DNA of 64,000 nucleotides from Gyrodactylus bullatarudis (taxonomy: Eukaryota; Platyhelminthes; Monogenea; Gyrodactylidea; Gyrodactylidae): the NCBI GenBank assembly GCA_012064415.1, contig SSNU01000033.1, positions 217,033-281,032 of the forward strand, given 5' to 3'. The notes under the pieces were generated by a model. The model saw only the letters and a program-made list of their open reading frames with translations, made no database searches and was not told where the DNA came from. Each line of letters starts with the position of its first letter. Position 1 is the first letter of the stretch. A program made the translations under genes and the position numbers. Of the stretch, positions 58,773 to 64,000 are shown piece after piece.

Positions 58773-59081
58773 ATGAACCATTCAGAGAGTTCTTCAATCA
58801 AGAAGATGGTCAATGATATAGAAGGTCTATTCAGAGATTTGAATTTCCCTTTTTATCCTAGAGCAATGCGACTTTTTATTGATTCCTCCAAAAGTAGTTT
58901 GAAAGCAGTACTCATAAGTAACAATGCAATTTTTAAGTCTGCCCCTGTCGCATATTCCAGAACAATGAAAAAAACTTACGGATCATGCCAGCTTATTCTG
59001 AGAAAAATCTCATATAACTTCAAAATTGTAGCAGATTTCCAAATAATTATTGTCTGGTCTTCAACCAGAGAAATTGATTAA
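58773..59081 (+). pseudogene. Decayed fragment of a repeat-associated protein
   Basis: The frame contains PRAMRLFIDSSKSSLKAVL and PVAYSRTMKKTYGS. I recall a family of uncharacterised proteins in arthropod genomes with RLFIDSSK-SLKAVLLHNG followed by PVAH/VPVAYS and a MKETY motif, usually present in many copies. Here only about 100 residues remain, lacking the downstream cysteine part. I infer a transposon-derived relic. Confidence 0.5.
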
Positions 59082-60585
59082 TTAGATAATTATAATTATC
59101 AACTGTCGTTGACTTTTCTGAGTTCGCACTTTAGCTCTCATTAGTAATTGTTGCTGGACAGAGGACTGGAGTTGATTTGATTGAGATGTAAATTCATCTA
59201 AAGCTAATTGATATGAAATTAGGAATCTATGATTTTTACTAAAACCTAGAATTTTTCATCAAAAATTCGAATATGTTAAAGATTTTCCGGAATCCTATTC
59301 ATGTTGCCCAATTTTCCGATTTGAATGAATAAATATGGTCATTTTTCAAGTTACGATTTGACGCCAAAATCCCATTTTTTCGAACTTTGAACTGAACTTT
59401 TTATTGATTTCAAAGTGAGAGAGTGAACAAAAATTGATTCTCAAATTATCATTAATTAATAAGTAGTGAAAATGATCAAAAAATCGAAATTCGACTACCA
59501 AACGATGGTGAAGTTATACATTAGAACAGATTCAAAAAATTCGACTTTCTTGTCTTAATGTGATCCTAAAAATCAAATTTGATCACTCTCTCACTTTGAA
59601 TCAATACTATATTATATGAATCATTAGAAAATTAGATCTTTTGGAAAAACCTAAAATTATAACAGTAGTGTATATTATTTTTAGAAAACTTATGAATGAA
59701 TCTTTAGCTCATATTTCTCGAGGTCATAGATATGGAGATCAGAATTTACTATATTTTACCAAATTCTAAATATTTTTACGAACAGTCAGAATATATTCGA
59801 GATTTCATACTAAGGGTTCGAACTGTTTGTGACATTCATTCATTGCGCGTTTTCCGAGAAATAAAGAAATGATTAGAATTAAAAAATAGAAATATTTTTG
59901 TTTCAAAACTATTTAATAATCAGTGGTAAATTAGTTAGGATAGAAAAATGATTTATTAAAAAGATTGTATTATACTGATAGATTCACGATATATTTCAGT
60001 CCTTCATTTCGGGTTGTGAATAAGGTATTATTTCAGATTCAGAATAACTGATATAACTCTCACAAAACTCAACAGAATGTTTGTTAATCACATGTTTTAT
60101 GAGATTTTTGTTTGCCGACAATTTCGTCGCTGCAAAGATTACTATAGAGAATAAATTATTTTGAATTTCGTAACAAATTAAAATTTTAAAACAAAAGTAA
60201 AAAGAGAAAAAAATCGTTTGTTTGAAATCCTAGAACTAGTTCTATTACGTTCGGACCTATATTTCATACCAGGCTATTTATTTAAATGAGCCCAAAATTT
60301 TTTACGGATTTAAAAAAAATTAACTTGAATAAAATTATGCCATAGAAGTTCTCTGAATTTTTCAGTTACTGCATAGGAATTAAAAGATTCGAATTTTGCT
60401 TAATTAATGTCTAAATTTGATCTCAAATAGACACCTTCAAAATCAAATAATAGATTGATTAGTTAAATTCCCACTTTCAAAATTCAATAGAACTAGACTA
60501 ATTTTAGTTTGATTGCAAATTTTTTTCGTTTCAACAACCTTTGGACTATTTTTATTTTGGTAAAATGCATCATAAATTGGAAGTT
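59082..60585. other. Intergenic, fold-back half copy
   Basis: 59202-59600 begins AAGCTAATTGATATGAAAT and follows family A into its interior. The rest is AT-rich with nothing identified. Confidence 0.4.
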
Positions 60586-61020
60586 TCACTCTTTATTAAA
60601 AATATCATTAGATTCTTCTTCCATGGTAAACTTAATATTCGGATGAAAAGAGTTCATCTTTAAGAAAAAATCATCTGATGGTACGTTAGGTTTCATCAAA
60701 ATAAAAATGTCATCGACATTTTTGATGCAAACATCAGTAAAAGAATTTATTGTTTCAGAAATTTTATTTAGTTCCAACCAGCCTAAGAAGATATCAGCTA
60801 AAAGATGACTAAGAGGTGAACCCATAGCTATCCCATCATTTTGGATGAAAACTTTGTTTTGAAATGACAGAGGAACATTTATACAACAGATCCTTATAAG
60901 GTCTGTTATTTCTTTCTGCATTTCAAAACCACCCTGTTCATCGACAAAAGAACTGATAATAGTAAGGGTTTCTTCTATAGGTACATTAGGAAATAAAGAA
61001 CTAATATCTAATGAAATCAT
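60586..61020 (-). pseudogene. Penelope-like reverse transcriptase fragment
   Basis: It shows SLDISSLFPNVPIEETL (motif A region), DGIAMGSPLSHLLADIFL (motif B) and NVDDIFI (motif C, with the usual Y replaced by N-V). It starts and ends abruptly inside the RT, with neither the N-terminal part nor a nuclease. It is clearly different from the element at 42.8 kb. Confidence 0.8.
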
Positions 61021-61406
61021 TTCTTTTGAACTTATATTTAAATCCTTAATTGAAATCTTGAAATTTCAGTGTGAGAGAGTGATCAAAAGTTGATTTTAAG
61101 GATCACAATAAGACAAAAAAACCAATTATCATCATTAAAATTTTGATAAATTCGTCATTTTTCAGCGATATTGAAATATCAAATTTCATCGACTTTCAAG
61201 TAGGGAAAAAGATCGAAAAATCAAAATTTAATTTTGACACGATTATGTGGTGATTCTCAAAACCATATTCAGCATATTTGATTACTTTGAATAATCATGA
61301 CCCTTAAAATCAACTTTTGATCACTTTCTCACATTGAAATCAACAAAGATTTTCAACTCAAAGTTCAAAAAAATGGGAATTTGGCGCTAATTCAAGATTT
61401 CAAATT

Positions 61407-61572
61407 TGCCGTATTTTCCTTAAAAATTGATTTTTTCTAAATTTTTTTTCTCCGTTTCGTGAAAGAGGGCCTCATGATCTAGATTCCAAAAAATAAATTT
61501 TCGTTTTCTTGATGAAAAAATTAAGAATTTTGTAAGAATCATAAATTCCCATCTTCATATTAACTAGGTGTA
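61407..61572. repeat. Fold-back family A half copy, near-identical to 55444-55608
   Basis: It is part of a larger copy (about 61056-61572) whose interior contains inverted TTGATTTTAAGGATCACAAT and ATCATGACCCTTAAAATCAA. It ends 20 bp before the stop codon of the 531-aa gene. Confidence 0.75.
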
Positions 61573-61592
61573 CAATACATTTTCAATTCAAG

Positions 61593-63188
61593 TTACGAAG
61601 CATTTATTTTATCTCTCAGTTTACTGCTTTTATATTCATAATAAAATTTTATCAATTTCGCATATTTAATGCTAACATGAGCTGGATATACCAAGTCAAA
61701 CTCTAGATATTCATCACAACTTTTCTCCAGTCCCAGTTCATTCTCTATCCTTTGTTTAACAGAGGAGAATTTGCTCCTCAAGAATTCACAATCCATTAAA
61801 TCTAGCATTATTTTCAACAGCATGTACTCAGTAGCAAAATCAATTAAATTAAAATTTTCTTCCAGAATTGAAGAGGCAAACTGACCTATAGAGATTTTGC
61901 ATGAATGGTACATTCTAAGTAATTCAGCAAACCGTGGATCAATCCGGATTATTGGAAAATCTTGTTCAGTAAAAACCATTTCATTTTCACATTTACCAAT
62001 TTGATCCAAGTAATACCTGTAAATACGGAGAGTTTTTCTGTAAGGCGGAGAACAGAAGAAGAATTGATCTTTTGGTTGTTTCGCGTGCTGATCAAGTAAA
62101 TCCATATAGAATATTCTTTCATTGACCGCTAACTTTGTTAATAGCAGAAAGGGAAACTCTAGGGTCCATGATGAATCAAAGTATTCAGAAACCTTGTCAG
62201 TTTGAACTTTACATTTGTAAATATAGCTGTGAACTGAGGAGTAGTCAAAGTCACAAACCTTTTGAAGATTAGGAATAAAGTTTTGATTCTTCAGCTCTTT
62301 GGAATATACCTCTGAATCTTTAACCAATGTCTCGAAAAATTCAACTTGCTTGTTACATTGATTTAAGTGTACTAAGGAAAATGAGTTTCCATTCTTCGAT
62401 CCGGCATATAGTAGTATGATAATTTTATTACATCTCAACAGGTTATGAACAAAATATGTGTGATCATGTTGAAAGTATGTGGAACATGGTTTTAAATCAT
62501 CTGAAGCAACCCTCTTGATTTCATTCTCAAGCTTAAAGATCTTAAATTCTAAATTAAGTGCGCCAACATATCTAATCATTTCTTTCACAATGTCTTTTCT
62601 CATATTTGAGTCAGCTAATTTGGTGTGATTTTCAGTGCAATAATCTCTGAAATCTTCATAGCTTACCTTGCAGTCATAATATCTCTTGAACAGGCCATTG
62701 TATATCGGATCATCAATGAATATTTGCTTCAAGCCTTTTATTTCAACATAATTGCAAATTTCTGATTTTGCCAAGTAGATCTCGTAAAGGGTCAGAAGTC
62801 GATCATACTCGGTAGATGCACCAGTTCTTATAAAAGTTAGATCTTTTGTCGAGTGCATGTTCATGAAATCTCTCATTAATTCTTCGGGGTTGACTCCCAG
62901 GAGAGTAAGTTTAGAGTAAAGCTCATCAGATTTAAAAATTATCTTATCATGATTTTCATGAATAGAGTCTTCTCCAGAAATTATTTCCAAAATAATACGA
63001 AAATCACTTTCATATTTGATGAAATCTTTATCTACAGATGTTTTATCCTGAATTAGAAATTTCTTGGGTTCATCAAGATCAACTAGTACATCCACTGGTA
63101 CATCTAACTTGATATCACGTTTTCTTGATATGAAACCAAACATTTTCTTAAAATCTGGCTTCTTTTTAACTTTACTTTGCAAGTTCAT
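61593..63188 (-). CDS. Uncharacterised 531-aa protein with internal duplication
   Basis: I do not recognise this protein. A single intronless frame runs from the ATG at 63188. The N-terminus is basic (KVKKKPDFKKMFGF) and there is no signal peptide or membrane segment. Residues about 159-235 and 417-495 look duplicated: DDPIYNGLFKRYYDCKVSYEDF against IDPRFAELLRMYHSCKISIGQF, each followed by an EN-rich loop and long helices. Weaker echoes occur near 127-140 (YDRLLTLYEIYLAKSE) and 505-525 (IKYAKLIKFYYEYKSSK). This suggests an all-helical repeat protein. A fold-back element lies only 20 bp past the stop, so the 3' UTR must be short or run into the repeat. Confidence 0.75.
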   Translation of the reverse strand: MNLQSKVKKKPDFKKMFGFISRKRDIKLDVPVDVLVDLDEPKKFLIQDKTSVDKDFIKYESDFRIILEIISGEDSIHENHDKIIFKSDELYSKLTLLGVNPEELMRDFMNMHSTKDLTFIRTGASTEYDRLLTLYEIYLAKSEICNYVEIKGLKQIFIDDPIYNGLFKRYYDCKVSYEDFRDYCTENHTKLADSNMRKDIVKEMIRYVGALNLEFKIFKLENEIKRVASDDLKPCSTYFQHDHTYFVHNLLRCNKIIILLYAGSKNGNSFSLVHLNQCNKQVEFFETLVKDSEVYSKELKNQNFIPNLQKVCDFDYSSVHSYIYKCKVQTDKVSEYFDSSWTLEFPFLLLTKLAVNERIFYMDLLDQHAKQPKDQFFFCSPPYRKTLRIYRYYLDQIGKCENEMVFTEQDFPIIRIDPRFAELLRMYHSCKISIGQFASSILEENFNLIDFATEYMLLKIMLDLMDCEFLRSKFSSVKQRIENELGLEKSCDEYLEFDLVYPAHVSIKYAKLIKFYYEYKSSKLRDKINAS

Positions 63189-64000
63189 CTAATCTTTTAC
63201 TTCCTTTTGAATCAATATATCAAATTATCGAAAAATTACGCATATCATATTTTTTTAATTCGCATTATTATCGTCAGTCTAAATAGTCTAAGACGAAGAA
63301 TATTTCCAGAAGAGGATTTTTTTGATTACATGAGGAATTGATAGCAAATAAACAAGAGTCCTTTGCCACTGGAAAGAGTTTAAAAGACATCAGCTCGTAC
63401 GCTTATCAAACAGTTGATGAAGACTCTTAAAGATAAGATGATAGCAGTAGGACACTATGTGCAATAGGATCTTGATCCAAATCATTTTCTAAGTCAAAAT
63501 TTTGTGCTGATTTCAGATCTGTAATTATATATTTTAACTTTTGTTTGGTTTTTTGTGATTAATTGAAAAAACCGAATTCAAGAATTTAAATTTAAAAAAT
63601 AATTTCAAACAATTAAATTTTTAAAAAATAAAAATTTTAATTAACTTATTAGGCATCATTAGGATCAAAAACTTTCTATACCTTTTTCAGGTGAATTTCG
63701 TACAATTCAGTTTTCAATTTCGTAAAATTCCAATTGAATATTGTAAGTTTTCAAATCGTTTTCGTGTGTAAAATAAATTCATTCATCAAATAAAAATATT
63801 TTCAGATGGTTTTCGTACTAAAGGGTAATGAATTTCGTAAATTTATAAATCGTTTTCGTGAAATAATTTCTATCGTAAAATTTTGTGTTATTTTTCGATT
63901 CAAATTTGTAAACTGAGGTTTTCTATTTCGTAAATTTACAAATGGTTTTCATAAAACTAGATAATCAATTTCGTAAAGAGTACAAAAATATAATTAAATC
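63189..64000. other. AT-rich end of window with loose tandem repeats
   Basis: From about 63690 the phrases AATTTCGTAAA and AATCGTTTTCGTG recur irregularly every 40-90 bases (63696, 63713, 63757, 63806, 63831, 63852, 63929, 63968). No gene is seen. The promoter of the 531-aa gene should lie at the left of this stretch. Confidence 0.45.

Noticed and set aside
1..64000. tRNA, rRNA and CRISPR features
   Set aside because: I scanned by eye for tRNA arm motifs, conserved rRNA segments and regularly spaced repeats and found none; the genome is eukaryotic, so CRISPR is not expected.

Overview
The window is nuclear DNA from an animal, most likely an invertebrate. It is strongly AT-rich. Conserved genes are split by GT-AG introns. 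The content includes animal-specific or animal-typical genes: high-affinity choline transporter, ABCC4-type ABC transporter, Ariadne RBR ubiquitin ligase and CSB/ERCC6. It also carries Ty3/gypsy and Penelope-like retroelements. I cannot name the species. One decayed fragment (58773-59081) resembles repeat-associated proteins that I recall from arthropod genomes, so an arthropod is a weak first guess; the very short introns would also suit other fast-evolving invertebrates.

Layout, left to right. 1562-4070 (+): the last three exons of a choline transporter (SLC5A7/ChT1); its 5' part lies outside. 5661-24746 (+): a cluster of intronless, same-strand genes I do not recognise. It holds a 258-aa protein with a five-cysteine tail, a 2204-aa protein made of about 18 helical repeats in a five-unit super-repeat, and three small paralogues ending in a KKAIDY motif. 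A broken gypsy element (17017-20330, -) and a hammerhead-ribozyme motif (20986-21031, -) sit among them. 25045-25290 (-): a small protein with a CFCF end, head-to-head with 25389-30358 (+), a complete ten-exon CSB/ERCC6 gene whose first introns are only 28, 28, 35 and 34 nt. 32910-34496 (+): a complete two-exon Ariadne-1-like E3 ligase. 37007-57654 (-): a twelve-exon ABCC4/MRP4-like transporter of about 1343 residues, with one apparent 1-nt insertion in exon 6 near 50820. Its introns are packed with transposons: a gypsy copy (about 39700-42660), a Penelope-like element (42751-44461), hAT-type MITEs and fold-back elements. 58773-61020: decayed transposon fragments. 61593-63188 (-): an unrecognised 531-aa protein.

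The conserved genes have unrelated roles: acetylcholine recycling, transcription-coupled repair, ubiquitylation and organic-anion efflux. They share only a neighbourhood. The unrecognised cluster at 5.6-25 kb is the most distinctive part. Its members share intronless structure, acidic serine tracts and, in three genes of the area, cysteine-rich C-termini that suggest lipid-anchored cytoplasmic proteins. Between genes, much of the sequence is made of inverted-repeat elements of several families; one family carries a hammerhead-like motif in its arms.
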